Assembly: GCA_903875225.1 (NCBI GenBank)
Contig: CAIQVJ010000105.1
Span: forward strand, 1-57,824
DNA: 57,824 bases
Source of the DNA: an uncultured Pseudomonadota bacterium
GTDB taxonomy: Bacteria > Myxococcota_A > UBA796 > SXON01
Reading direction: 5' to 3'
This document shows positions 8,963 to 17,848 of the stretch, piece after piece (the stretch's first letter is position 1; every line of letters starts with the position of its first letter). Under the pieces are notes generated by a model. It did not search any database and was not told the origin of the DNA. It was given only the letters and a program-made list of their open reading frames with translations. A program made the position numbers and the translations under genes.

Positions 8963-9157
8963 ATGCACGCTTCCCCCGCCCGTATCGAAGAAGAACTGCT
9001 CAAGAACCGCAACCGCTCCGTCGCTCGCAGCTTCTACCGCCACCTTCGCGCAGAGCGCTTCACGCACGAGCAGATCATCGAACTCTCCACGACGTTGCTC
9101 GACTACGTGACCGAGGACATGCGCGGGCAGGGCGAAGCCGAGAGCATCGCGAAGTAG
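8963..9157 (+). CDS. Small basic/acidic helical protein of unknown function (64 residues)
   Basis: The ATG at 8963 is preceded by GAGGA at a good distance. The predicted 64-residue protein is highly charged and helix-prone throughout, with a recognisable block RNRSVARSFYRHLR followed by FTHEQIIELSTTLLDYVTED. It has no signal peptide or membrane segment, so it is probably cytoplasmic. A possible -35 element (TTGACG) lies just upstream, near 8919. I recognise no named family. The reading frame is open from 8876, but the stretch before the ATG at 8963 runs into the inverted repeat region and is not protein-like. Confidence 0.65.
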   Translation: MHASPARIEEELLKNRNRSVARSFYRHLRAERFTHEQIIELSTTLLDYVTEDMRGQGEAESIAK

Positions 9158-9302
9158 GGCGGCTGTCGACCCGAAGGCCAGCCGCCGGCCCCGCCGTCCA
9201 CCGCCGCACGAACCGGGGAGCGGGACCACTCGATTCGGCTGTGTCCTGCGTCACAGAATGTCCCGGAGCGGCGTATACTTGCACGAACCTCACCGGAGCA
9301 AC

Positions 9303-10919
9303 ATGCGCGCATCCCTCCTCCTCGTCCCCGGCCTGCTCGCCCTTGCAGCATGCTCAGAGAACTCGCTCGTCACCAAAGACGGCACGATCGACGACGTGGA
9401 CGACAGCTCCGCACCCGACATCGTGGTGAGCCCGGAATCGCACGACTTCGACGCGCTGAGCGTCGATGGCGTCACCACGCAGACACAGGAATTCACCATC
9501 ACCAACGAGGGCGACGCTTCGCTGCAGCTCACCAGCGTTGAGCTCGACGACCCGAACGCACCCTTCTCGCTCTCGGCTCTCGGAACCGTGCTCGTCGAGC
9601 CGGGGGGCAGCACCGCCTTCTCCGTCACGTTCCAGCCGATCACCGCCGAGGAGGTGAGCGCCACCGTCTTCGTGCAGAGCAACGACCCCGATGAGCCCAA
9701 CGTACCGGTCGCGCTCACTGGCTCGGGCATCGCGCCACAGATCGAGCTCGACCCCTCCGACTACGACTTCGGGAACCCGGACATCGGCTGCGATTCCCAG
9801 GTCCCGATGCAGATCCGCAACATCGGCAACGCCGACCTGATCGTGACCGAACTGCGGTACGTCACCGCCGCAGAGAGCGAGATCAGCGTGGACCCGAACG
9901 TGTCCGTGAACGGACCGCTCCCCTGGACGATCCCCCCGGGTACCGACTCCTCGGTGACGGTCCTGATGAACTACAACCCGCTCGACGACTACGCCGACAA
10001 CGGCTACCTCACGGTGGTCTCGAACGACCCCAACCAGCCCGAGGCCCAGGCACACCAGGCGGGGCTGGGGGTGATCGCGGGCGTGAACGAGGACATCTTC
10101 GAGCAGCCGCTCCGCGGCAGCACGGACATCCTGTGGGCGCTCGACTGGTCCTGTTCGATGAGCGACGACATCGCGCAGGTCGCCACGAACTTCGACATCT
10201 ACGTCGGTACGCTGGCGGGGCTCGACGCCGACTACCACGTCGCGGCGGTCACCCAGGACGACGGGTGCATCCTCGGGGACCTCGACTACATCGATGGCAG
10301 CCTCACCTCCGACGAGCAGCAGACCGCCTGGGACATCATGTCGGCAGGGCCGGAGGGCGCCTACACCGAGATGGCGTTCACGCTGATGGAGGCCGCCCTC
10401 TCGAGCGACAACATCGGCAGCGGCGGGTGCAACGAGGACTTCTACCGCGAGGAGGCCAAGCTCAATCTGGTCGGCCTCACGGACGAGGTCGAGCAGTCGG
10501 CGAACCCATGGAGCTACTATGTCGCGCTCTTCCAGGGCTACAAGGCGGATCCGAACGACGTGATGTTCCACGCGATCGCCGGGGACTACCCTTCGGGCTG
10601 CGGTACGGCCGAACCGGGCGAGAACCTGTACCAGGCCGTGGTGGCGACGGGGGGCACGTTCCTCTCGATCTGCGCGACCGACTGGGGCTCCAACATGACC
10701 GAGTTGGCCGAGAGCTCCGCAGCCGACCTGAGCAGCTTCGCTCTGACACAGGCCCCGGTGCCGGAGACGATCGAGGTGTACATCGACGGCGTGCGAACCA
10801 CAGCCGGTTGGACCTATGACTCCGGTGACACCGTGGTGCGCTTCGACGACGACCACATCCCCGGCGGCGGAACGACCATCAACATCTCCTACATGGTTGC
10901 CGGCGACTGTTCGTCCTGA
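9303..10919 (+). CDS. Lipoprotein with choice-of-anchor D repeats and a vWA-like domain
   Basis: The ATG at 9303 has a GGAG Shine-Dalgarno and starts a lipoprotein signal ending in the lipobox LAAC. The mature 538-residue precursor then has an acidic linker and two beta-sandwich repeats of the choice-of-anchor D/ASPM-SPD-2-Hydin kind (about 45-130 and 155-250; for example VPVALTGSGI and SPESHDFDALSVDG). The C-terminal half begins with LWALDWSCSMSDD near residue 279, which holds a DxSxS metal-ion adhesion motif of von Willebrand A domains. The protein is presumably anchored in the outer membrane or exported, and the vWA domain suggests protein binding. It is monocistronic; two hairpins separate it from the convergent ssb gene. 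Confidence 0.85.
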   Translation: MRASLLLVPGLLALAACSENSLVTKDGTIDDVDDSSAPDIVVSPESHDFDALSVDGVTTQTQEFTITNEGDASLQLTSVELDDPNAPFSLSALGTVLVEPGGSTAFSVTFQPITAEEVSATVFVQSNDPDEPNVPVALTGSGIAPQIELDPSDYDFGNPDIGCDSQVPMQIRNIGNADLIVTELRYVTAAESEISVDPNVSVNGPLPWTIPPGTDSSVTVLMNYNPLDDYADNGYLTVVSNDPNQPEAQAHQAGLGVIAGVNEDIFEQPLRGSTDILWALDWSCSMSDDIAQVATNFDIYVGTLAGLDADYHVAAVTQDDGCILGDLDYIDGSLTSDEQQTAWDIMSAGPEGAYTEMAFTLMEAALSSDNIGSGGCNEDFYREEAKLNLVGLTDEVEQSANPWSYYVALFQGYKADPNDVMFHAIAGDYPSGCGTAEPGENLYQAVVATGGTFLSICATDWGSNMTELAESSAADLSSFALTQAPVPETIEVYIDGVRTTAGWTYDSGDTVVRFDDDHIPGGGTTINISYMVAGDCSS

Positions 10920-10927
10920 GCCTGATC

Positions 10928-10965
10928 GCCGCGCGACCGGCTGCATGAGCTGCCGATCGCGCGGC
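10928..10965. terminator. Hairpin between convergent genes
   Basis: The arms GCCGCGCGA (10928-10936) and TCGCGCGGC (10957-10965) are perfect inverted repeats just after the lipoprotein stop and before the convergent ssb stop at 11103. A second, imperfect GC-rich stem lies near 11024-11045. There is no U-tract, so termination efficiency is uncertain. Confidence 0.4.
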
Positions 10966-11102
10966 ACGCTCCACGGCCGCTCACCCCCCGATTGCCAGCG
11001 ACCCGGCCGCAGCGTGCCCCGCCCGACGGCTCCGCCGGGCGGCTCGCGTCGCCCTATGAGCCTGCCCGGGCGGGCCCTGTCCGGCCGCGCGCCCCGGCCA
11101 GG

Positions 11103-11717
11103 CTAGAAGGGGATGTCGTCGTCAGCCGGGGGCGGCACGTCATCGTACCCGCCGCCACCGCCGCTCCCGCCACCACCGCCGCCGGAGCCTCCACCCGAGC
11201 CCCCGCCGCCGTAATTGCCGCGCGCAGCGCCACCGCCGCCGTAGTTGCCGCCGCCGCCCTGCCCACCAGACCGGGGGGCGCCGCCGCCATAGCCGCCGCC
11301 ACCACCGCGACCGCCGCCACCACCGCCGCCGTAGCCACCCCCACCGCCACCGCCACCGCCGCCACCACCGTCATCCGCACCGGCTCCGCCGCCACCACCG
11401 CCGAGAAAGCGCACGGTATCCGCCACGATCTCGGTGCTGTAGCGGTCCTTGCCCTCCTTGTCCTGCCACTTGCGGGTCTGGAGCCGACCCTCGATGTAGA
11501 GCTGCTTGCCCTTCTTGCAGTACTGGTGCACAGTCTCCGCCTGCCGGCCCCACACCACGACACTGTGCCACTCGGTGCGCTCCTGCCAGTTACCATCCTT
11601 GTCCTTGAACTTCTCGGCGGTGGCCACGCGCAGGCTCGCGACCGACTGCCCCCCCTGAGTGGAGCGGAGCTCCGGATCCTGCCCAAGGTTGCCGATGAGG
11701 ATGACTTTGTTGACCAT
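11103..11717 (-). CDS. ssb: Single-stranded DNA-binding protein with a long glycine-rich linker
   Basis: The ATG at 11717 gives MVNKVILIGNLGQDPELR, the canonical start of bacterial SSB. The OB fold covers about residues 1-110 (WHSVVVWGRQAETV, LYIEGRLQTRKWQDKEG). The next roughly 80 residues are almost pure Gly with some Tyr, Arg and Asn. The acidic C-terminal tip DDDIPF, which recruits replication and repair proteins, is intact. The total of 204 residues is somewhat long, because of the Gly-rich linker. SSB coats single-stranded DNA during replication, recombination and repair. The gene is transcribed alone and divergent from the regulator at 11849. Confidence 0.96.
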   Translation of the reverse strand: MVNKVILIGNLGQDPELRSTQGGQSVASLRVATAEKFKDKDGNWQERTEWHSVVVWGRQAETVHQYCKKGKQLYIEGRLQTRKWQDKEGKDRYSTEIVADTVRFLGGGGGGAGADDGGGGGGGGGGGGYGGGGGGGRGGGGGYGGGAPRSGGQGGGGNYGGGGAARGNYGGGGSGGGSGGGGGGSGGGGGYDDVPPPADDDIPF

Positions 11718-11848
11718 GGCGTGAGACTCTCCGTTCCGCGGAAGGTAGCACGCGCCCCCGCCAAAAAATGTCCGCGCCGCGCCCACACACGAAACTTGCT
11801 GCGAGGGCGGACCCCCGCGATACGTCACCCTTCACACCCGGAATTCGT

Positions 11849-13675
11849 GTGCCCGCCCTCCTTTTGCTCGAAGACGATCTGCTCACCGCAACGGTCCTGC
11901 GCGACGGCTTGACCGCGCTCGGCTGGACGGTCCGCATCGAGACCGACGGTCTGGAGGCATTGCGCACGATCCAGGCCCACCCGCCGGACGCGGTCATCGC
12001 CGACCTGGTGCTCCCCGGGCTGGACGGCCTGGCGGTCTGCGCGCAGATCCGGCTGCAACCCCACGGCGCCACATTGCCCATCATTGCAACCTCCGCACGC
12101 GTCGACGCAGAACCCGCGGCCCGCGGCGCGGGAGCCGACGGGTTCCTGTCCAAGCCGCTGTCGGCCGTCACCGTGCACCAGCTCCTGACGGAATTGATCT
12201 CCCGCCGGGGCGCCACGCCAACCCCGCACGTCCCCGAGCAGGTGGCCGTCCCCCCCGAACAGGAGAGCGGGCAGGTGGCGCCGGGCTACCTCCCGCCCCT
12301 CCTTCGCCGGCTCTGGCGGGAGCACTTCACCGGGGCGCTGGACGTACACAGCCCCGACGGTCTCGCGGTGCGGATCTACCTGCAACAGGGATACCCGGCT
12401 GCGGCCCGCTCCTCCGACCGGGGCACGACCTTCGGCGAGGTCCTCACGTCGATGGGACTTGCGGATCATGAGCACGTGGACGCCGTTTTCGAGGGCGAGC
12501 GGGCGGGGGCGCAGACGCTCGGCGAAGCGCTGGTGCAGAGCGGCGTGATCGACAGGGGGGGCGTCGAGCGCGCACTCCGGGAGCAGGTGCTCCTCCGGGT
12601 GCTCGGTGCGGGCGCCGCCACGGGCGGCACGTGGCGACTCATCGCGGCAAACACCCTCGGCTTTGCCGGCTTCGACATCCACCCGATCGCCATCGAATGG
12701 CGGCTCGGCGGCGTATCGGAGACACTGCCCGGAACGGGCTTCCGGTCGGCGCGGGCGACGGCCCCGACGGTCGGCGCGGAGCTCTGGGAGCACCTGGACC
12801 CGAAACACACCCTCACCCGGCTCAGGGCGATGCTCAGCGCCGGCACACAGATGGGGGAACTCCTCGCCGAGGGCCCCGACGCAGAGCGGCTGCTCGGGCT
12901 GATGTTCGTGTATGGGTTGCTCCGCCTCACGGTGGACGCCACGGGCTCCGTCGACGACGACCCGCGGCAGGATGCCCTCGCCGCGATCGTCGCGGAGCAC
13001 CGCCTGCTCGCCGACGCGAGCCACTACGCGGTCCTCGGCCTCGGCCCGGCCGCGAGCGACAGTCAGGTCCACGCCGCCGTCCAGGCGGCGACAGCGACTC
13101 TCCAGCGCGCTTCGGATGGTGCCCACGACGGCGTGACCAGACAGCGGATCCGCGAGATCGAAGCCCGGCTGCACGACGCCGCGCGGGTGCTCGGCGATCA
13201 GCCCAGGCGCGCGATCTACGACGCGCGCATAGACGGCCTGAAGCTTCACGCGGTGCCCCGTGAGCTGGGTCCCGACACCCTGCCGGAGGAGCTCGCCGAG
13301 TACGGGCGGCACCTCCTCGCCTATGACCGACCGGTCGCGGCGCTCGCGCCGCTGTCGCGGGCGCTGGCGACGGCAGACGAGGACGACCCGGATGTCCTCG
13401 CGCTCCTGGGGCGGGCACGTGCCCGGGCCTGCCCGGAGGACTGCACCGCTGGAGAAGACGTGCTTCGCAGGGCGCTCCGCGTCGATCCGGCTTGCGAGCT
13501 CGCCTTGCTCTACCTCGGCGAGCTCCTCTCCGCGCGCTCCGGCGGCGCCGACGAGGCACGGCGGTGCTTCCGCCTGGCCCTGCAAGGCAACCCCGAATGC
13601 TCGGGCGCGAGTCGGGGCCTCCGCATACTCGACGCGATCAGCGCTGGACCCGTTCCCCCTCGGCCAGATACATGA
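11849..13675 (+). CDS. Response-regulator receiver protein with DUF4388 and degenerate J-like region
   Basis: I place the start at the GTG at 11849, which begins directly at the receiver domain (PALLLLEDDLL); an ATG at 11768 in the same frame has no Shine-Dalgarno and adds an unstructured 27 residues. The receiver domain spans about 1-120, with the acidic pair Glu-Asp, phospho-acceptor Asp in IADLVLPGLDG and conserved Lys in FLSKPLS. A DUF4388 (PATAN-type) region follows (about 150-270). Near residue 390 there is a J-domain-like segment (HYAVLGLGPAASDSQ...RRAIYDARI) that lacks the HPD motif, and then TPR-like helices to residue 608. Such proteins act in two-component regulation in myxobacteria-like genomes. 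The next gene shares the DUF4388/J/TPR layout. Confidence 0.82.
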   Translation: MPALLLLEDDLLTATVLRDGLTALGWTVRIETDGLEALRTIQAHPPDAVIADLVLPGLDGLAVCAQIRLQPHGATLPIIATSARVDAEPAARGAGADGFLSKPLSAVTVHQLLTELISRRGATPTPHVPEQVAVPPEQESGQVAPGYLPPLLRRLWREHFTGALDVHSPDGLAVRIYLQQGYPAAARSSDRGTTFGEVLTSMGLADHEHVDAVFEGERAGAQTLGEALVQSGVIDRGGVERALREQVLLRVLGAGAATGGTWRLIAANTLGFAGFDIHPIAIEWRLGGVSETLPGTGFRSARATAPTVGAELWEHLDPKHTLTRLRAMLSAGTQMGELLAEGPDAERLLGLMFVYGLLRLTVDATGSVDDDPRQDALAAIVAEHRLLADASHYAVLGLGPAASDSQVHAAVQAATATLQRASDGAHDGVTRQRIREIEARLHDAARVLGDQPRRAIYDARIDGLKLHAVPRELGPDTLPEELAEYGRHLLAYDRPVAALAPLSRALATADEDDPDVLALLGRARARACPEDCTAGEDVLRRALRVDPACELALLYLGELLSARSGGADEARRCFRLALQGNPECSGASRGLRILDAISAGPVPPRPDT

Positions 13676-13697
13676 TGGACTTCGGCGCGGAGTGGCA

Positions 13698-15116
13698 ATG
13701 GCGGTGAACACCGCTGGTAGAATTTTCCTCGAGACCCTGCAACGCTGGCTCAAGTCCGGCGTCGCTGGCGGTATCGAGTGGCAGGACGGCAAGCGCCGCC
13801 GGCTGGTGTTTCTCGAGGGGGACACCATCACGATGGTGCAGTCCAACCTGCGGAGCGAGAGCGCAGAGAGGCTCGCCCACCTCGGCCCGACGGCGGACCT
13901 CGTCTCCGCGACGCGCCAGGTCCGGCTCAGGGCGCTGCTCGCCGAACGGGAGGGATCGATCCTCGTGCACCCCGGGACCGAACCACCCGCCCGCGAGCCG
14001 GTCCCCCTCGCCGTTGCGCTCTGGGAGATCGCCGACGCCCTCCCCGCACCCGACCTGGACAGCTTCCCGATGGCGGTGTCGACCGCGTTCTCCCGCCTGG
14101 GGGCGCTCCCCTGGTCGCACGAACTGATGCGGTACCTCGAGGGGCTCGACGGCACCCGCTCCATCGAAGACGTCGTCGACTTCGGACCGGCTGTCGGCGC
14201 AGCCCTCGTCTCCGCTTTGGCTGTGGCGCGGATCGTCGGGGCCATCGACATCGCCCGATCGCCCAGCGTGGCGCTCCGCGTGGAGCCGCAGGGCGCCGGA
14301 GCGGGACGCCCCTCGGGGCTGTTCGACCTTGGCAGCACGGAGGCGAAGGCCGCTCCGCTCCTGGACGACACCACCGACGAGGAGACGATCGAAGAAGTCC
14401 AGCGCGACCTGGAAGCCGCCGCCAACCACTTCGAGGTCCTCGGTGTGCAGTGGCAGGACGAGCCCGAGGCCATCCGGCGCGCGTACCTCGGCCTCGCGGC
14501 CCGGCTGCATCCGGATCGATGGCGAACGGCGGCGCCGGAGGTGCGGGAGAGGACCGAGAGGTTGTTCGACATCGTGCGCGGGGCCTGGGAGACCCTGGGA
14601 GATCCGAAGAAGCGCGACGCGTACACGAGGAAGGAGATCTTCGGTGAGCTGACGGAGGAGGAGAAGGCGAACGCCCAGCTCCAGGCCGTCCTCGAAGCCG
14701 AGCGGTTGCTCACCCTCGGACAACGAGAGGTGAGCGCCCAGCGCTTCCCACAGGCGAACGAGCTGCTCAAGCTGGCGCTGGCGAGCGACCCGCTGCACCC
14801 GCAGGTGAGGGCCTACGCCGCCTACTGCACCATCCGCATGAACCCGGGAAAGACCACGCCCGCGGTCGAAGAAGCCGTCCGGGAGGTGGAGGCCGTCGCT
14901 CGTGACATCCCCGGGGCGGACTGGGCGCGTGTCCTGCTCGGGCGGGTCCGGCTCACGCGGGGAGACACCGCTGGCGCCCAGCGGGCGTTCATCGAGGCGC
15001 TGCGCCTGAACCCCAGCAACCAGGACGCCACCGGGGAGATGTGGAAGCTCAAGGGGCAACGCGAGGAGAAGGAGGCGGAACCGGCGGGGTTCTTCTCCCG
15101 CATCTTCAAGCGCTGA
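13698..15116 (+). CDS. DUF4388, J-domain and TPR protein
   Basis: The ATG at 13698 follows a GGAG Shine-Dalgarno and lies 22 bases after the previous stop. The frame is open much further upstream, but that part overlaps the previous gene. The 472-residue product has an N-terminal DUF4388-like region (GRIFLETLQRWLKSGVAGGI; LVFLEGDTI). A genuine J domain starts near residue 238 (HFEVLGVQWQDEPEAIRRAY) with the DnaK-activating HPD motif in LHPDRW, and TPR-type helices fill the C-terminal part. It ends in a short amphipathic tail (GFFSRIFKR). J domains stimulate Hsp70 ATPase, so a DnaK partner is likely. With its neighbour it forms a two-gene regulatory operon. Confidence 0.85.
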   Translation: MAVNTAGRIFLETLQRWLKSGVAGGIEWQDGKRRRLVFLEGDTITMVQSNLRSESAERLAHLGPTADLVSATRQVRLRALLAEREGSILVHPGTEPPAREPVPLAVALWEIADALPAPDLDSFPMAVSTAFSRLGALPWSHELMRYLEGLDGTRSIEDVVDFGPAVGAALVSALAVARIVGAIDIARSPSVALRVEPQGAGAGRPSGLFDLGSTEAKAAPLLDDTTDEETIEEVQRDLEAAANHFEVLGVQWQDEPEAIRRAYLGLAARLHPDRWRTAAPEVRERTERLFDIVRGAWETLGDPKKRDAYTRKEIFGELTEEEKANAQLQAVLEAERLLTLGQREVSAQRFPQANELLKLALASDPLHPQVRAYAAYCTIRMNPGKTTPAVEEAVREVEAVARDIPGADWARVLLGRVRLTRGDTAGAQRAFIEALRLNPSNQDATGEMWKLKGQREEKEAEPAGFFSRIFKR

Positions 15117-15220
15117 GCGTCACCTGACCCACCCCCGCAGGAATCGCCCCGGCACGATGTTGCCGATTGTGCCCACGGCAATAGACCGCAGCCACAACCG
15201 CCCAATTTTCCGGAGCACCC

Positions 15221-16540
15221 GTGATCACCCTGCTTCTCCTTGCTGTTTCCCCCTCGTTCGCGATCTCCCCCACGGGCGGTGTGTACGGCGGCATCTACGC
15301 GATGGGGCCAAGCTCACCCATGAACACGGCGCCCACCGCCGTGGGTCGGCTCGGGCTCACGATCCTCGACCCGGTGGACATCGAGGCGGACTTCGGCTGG
15401 GCGCAGTCGACCACCCGCGCGCACTCCTACACCTACAACCTGCTGGACCCGCGCCTCAACGTGCTGTTCCACTTCACCCCCCAGAGCCGGTTCGACATCT
15501 TCGTCGCAGGCGGCGCCGGTCTCCAGTACATCAAGGTGGCCCGCGAATACGCAGCGGACGCATCGAAGGGCGGCACGACGCTGCTGTACCACAACCCCCA
15601 GACGAACATGCTGCTCAACGCGGGGCTCGGCCTCACGGTGCAGATCATCGGCCCGCTGCACATCCGCACCGACGCGCGTTGGATGGGCAACTTCTTCGGT
15701 GACTCCAGCTCCGACCAGGGCCGCGTGTACGGAGACAACGTGGAGTGGACCATCGGCCTCGACTTCCGCGCCGAGCAGGACCCGGATCTCGACGGCGACG
15801 GCATCCTCAACAAGCTCGACCAGTGCCCGACGAACGCCGAGGACGAGGACAGCTTCCAGGACGACGACGGCTGCCCGGACCTCGACAACGACAAGGACGG
15901 GATCAAGGACCTCTCGGACGACTGCCCCAACAAGGCCGAAGACAAGGACGGGTTCAAGGACATCGACGGCTGCCCCGACCCGGACAACGATGAGGACAAC
16001 ATCGTCGACACCCAGGACGCCTGCCCCAACGAGAAGGAGGACGCCGACAGCTTCGAGGACGACGACGGCTGCCCGGACCCCGACAACGACAACGACGGCA
16101 TCCACGACGCCTCCGACCGCTGCCCGAACGACCCCGAGACCATGAACAGCTACCAGGATGCCGACGGCTGCCCCGACGTCGTCCCGGTCGAGGTCGCGAA
16201 GTTCACCGGAGCCATCGAGGGCATCACCTTCGACAACAACAAGGACACGATCCGCAAGACCTCCGTGCCGACGCTCTCGGCCGCGCTCGCCGTGCTCCAG
16301 CAGTTCCCGGACATGCGCATCGAGATCCAGGGGCACACCGACAACGTCGGTGACGACGCCTTCAACCTCGATCTCTCCCAGCGCCGCGCCTCGCAGGTGA
16401 TGAAGTGGTTCGTGGATCAGGGCGTGGACCCCTCCCGGCTCCGCGCCCTCGGCTACGGCGAGACCGTGCCGGTGGCAGACAACGCCACAGACGCCGGCCG
16501 CGCAACGAACCGCCGCGTCGAGTTCAAGCTCGTGCAGTGA
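15221..16540 (+). CDS. OmpA-family outer-membrane protein with thrombospondin type 3 repeats
   Basis: The GTG at 15221 is preceded by CGGAG. The 439-residue precursor has a short signal peptide (ITLLLLAVSPSFA), a beta-barrel-like N-terminal part (about 15-185), then five Asp-rich thrombospondin type 3 calcium-binding repeats of the form DxDxDGIxDxxDxCP (about 188-320). The C-terminal OmpA domain binds peptidoglycan: IEIQGHTDNVGDDAFNLDLS, then QRRASQV and RALGYGE. It therefore probably links the outer membrane to the cell wall. It is not Pal, because it lacks a lipobox and is too long. Two hairpins follow the stop. Confidence 0.93.
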   Translation: MITLLLLAVSPSFAISPTGGVYGGIYAMGPSSPMNTAPTAVGRLGLTILDPVDIEADFGWAQSTTRAHSYTYNLLDPRLNVLFHFTPQSRFDIFVAGGAGLQYIKVAREYAADASKGGTTLLYHNPQTNMLLNAGLGLTVQIIGPLHIRTDARWMGNFFGDSSSDQGRVYGDNVEWTIGLDFRAEQDPDLDGDGILNKLDQCPTNAEDEDSFQDDDGCPDLDNDKDGIKDLSDDCPNKAEDKDGFKDIDGCPDPDNDEDNIVDTQDACPNEKEDADSFEDDDGCPDPDNDNDGIHDASDRCPNDPETMNSYQDADGCPDVVPVEVAKFTGAIEGITFDNNKDTIRKTSVPTLSAALAVLQQFPDMRIEIQGHTDNVGDDAFNLDLSQRRASQVMKWFVDQGVDPSRLRALGYGETVPVADNATDAGRATNRRVEFKLVQ

Positions 16541-16554
16541 TCCTGGCGGGGGTC

Positions 16555-16602
16555 GCCCAGCCGGGGCGGCCCCGGCTGGCCGCCCGAGCCCATGCCTCGG
16601 GC
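16555..16602. terminator. Double hairpin between convergent genes
   Basis: GCCCAGCCGGGG and its near-perfect complement flank a three-base loop at 16555-16580, and GCCCGAG/CTCGGGC forms a second stem at 16582-16602. They sit between the convergent ompA-type gene and the bactofilin gene, so they could stop transcription from both sides. There is no clear U-tract. Confidence 0.5.
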
Positions 16603-16612
16603 ATCCCCGCGG

Positions 16613-16954
16613 TCACCCGCACTTCACCTTGGCGTCGATCTTCGCCCCGGGCTCCACCACCATCCGCGCTGCGTCGATCTCCCCGCTCATGCTACCGGTG
16701 CGTGTGATCGTCAACAATTGCGTGACCTTGACCGCGCCGAGGACCCTGCCCGCGACGACGAGCGTCGCTGCGTCCACCTGACCCTCTACGACCCCGCTCT
16801 CCCCGATCTCCAGCACATCCTCGGTGTGGATGCGGCCCTTGAAGAAGCCGTCGAGCCGTACGCGGCCGTCAAAGGAGAGATCCCCCGAATACCGGGCCCC
16901 CTTTCCCAACAGCGCGGCAAGCGGGGCCTCGGGGAGCACAGGGCGCGCGGCCAA
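16613..16954 (-). CDS. Bactofilin
   Basis: This 113-residue protein is a typical bactofilin (polymer-forming cytoskeletal family, DUF583): a right-handed beta-helix core with repeats such as YSGDLSFDGRVRLDGFFKGRI and ESGVVEGQVDAATLVVAGRV, flanked by short disordered ends. The start is TTG at 16954, three bases after the parB stop; a GTG 15 bases further in is an alternative. In Myxococcus xanthus, bactofilins scaffold the ParABS chromosome segregation machinery, and here the gene is the last of the parA-parB operon, which supports the same role. That functional link is inference from context. Confidence 0.93.
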   Translation of the reverse strand: MAARPVLPEAPLAALLGKGARYSGDLSFDGRVRLDGFFKGRIHTEDVLEIGESGVVEGQVDAATLVVAGRVLGAVKVTQLLTITRTGSMSGEIDAARMVVEPGAKIDAKVKCG

Positions 16955-16957
16955 CGC

Positions 16958-17848
16958 TCAGCCCCGAGGGCCGATGAGACCGATGAGCCGCTCCAGCTCG
17001 CTCGCGTCGTGGTAGTCGATGACGATCCGCCCAGAGCCACCCTTTCGGGGTGCGAGCGCCACGCGGGTGCCGAGCGCGCGGGTGAGAGACTCCCCGACGC
17101 GCTCGAGACCGCGCGCTTCGGGCGTGGGCGGGGTCGGCTTGACCGGTGGCTTGCGGAGCGCACGCACCAGCTCCTCGGTCGCGCGAACGGAGAGCTCCCT
17201 GGCCACCACGGTCGCCAGGGCGACCGCGAACTGCGGCGGATCCTCCAGAGGCAGCAGCGCCCGGGCGTGCCCCGCGGAGATCCTGCCCGCACGGAGCGCC
17301 GCGAGCCCGCTGTCGGGGAGCTTGAGCAGTCGCAGCGCGTTCGCGACCGTCGCCCTGTCCTTCCCCACGCGCTGGGCAACCTGCTCCTGGCTGTATCCGT
17401 GCTCCTGGATGAGCCGCTGGTAGCCCTGCGCAGCTTCGACAGGGTCGAGATCCTCTCGCTGCAGGTTCTCGATCAGCGCGAGCTCGAGCTGCGTCACCGG
17501 CGTGGCGGACTCCGCGCGCACGAACACCGGGACCTCGGCCAGACCCGCCATCTTCGCGGCGCGGAGCCGGCGCTCCCCCGCCAGCAGCACGAAGGCCGCG
17601 CCCTCGCGACGCACCAGGAGCGGCGCCAGCACGCCGTACGCCCGGATGGACTCGGAGAGCTCCTCGAGCGCCCCGGCCGCGAACGCGGTGCGAGGTTGCC
17701 GGGGGTTGGGCGCGATCAGGCCGACCGGCACGCGCAGGAGCTGATCCTGCGAAGGAGCGTCGAACGTGGCGTCGCGGCTCTCGTCGCCCAGGAGCGCGGC
17801 CAGGCCCCGTCCGAGCCCCCGGGCCCGGGGTGGAGCTTCGGGGCTCAT
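16958..17848 (-). CDS. parB: Chromosome partitioning protein ParB
   Basis: The ATG at 17848 overlaps the parA stop as ATGA. The 296-residue protein shows the family start GLGRGLAALLG, the N-terminal CTPase core with IAPNPRQPR and LLAGERRLRAAKMAG (box II GERRxRA), IENLQREDLDPVEAAQGY, and the helix-turn-helix YSQEQVAQRVGKDRATVANA. The C-terminal dimerisation region ends in ELERLIGLIG. ParB loads at parS sites near the origin and slides as a CTP-dependent clamp. I could not find a parS consensus (TGTTTCACGTGAAACA) in the window. Confidence 0.97.
   Translation of the reverse strand: MSPEAPPRARGLGRGLAALLGDESRDATFDAPSQDQLLRVPVGLIAPNPRQPRTAFAAGALEELSESIRAYGVLAPLLVRREGAAFVLLAGERRLRAAKMAGLAEVPVFVRAESATPVTQLELALIENLQREDLDPVEAAQGYQRLIQEHGYSQEQVAQRVGKDRATVANALRLLKLPDSGLAALRAGRISAGHARALLPLEDPPQFAVALATVVARELSVRATEELVRALRKPPVKPTPPTPEARGLERVGESLTRALGTRVALAPRKGGSGRIVIDYHDASELERLIGLIGPRG

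Noticed and set aside
11054..11788. A 244-codon minus-strand frame overlapping ssb in another frame
   Set aside because: It is a frame shadow caused by the Gly-rich linker codons; SSB is certain.
15221..16540. The OmpA-family protein as Pal
   Set aside because: It has no lipobox, is 439 residues long and carries thrombospondin type 3 repeats; Pal is a short lipoprotein.
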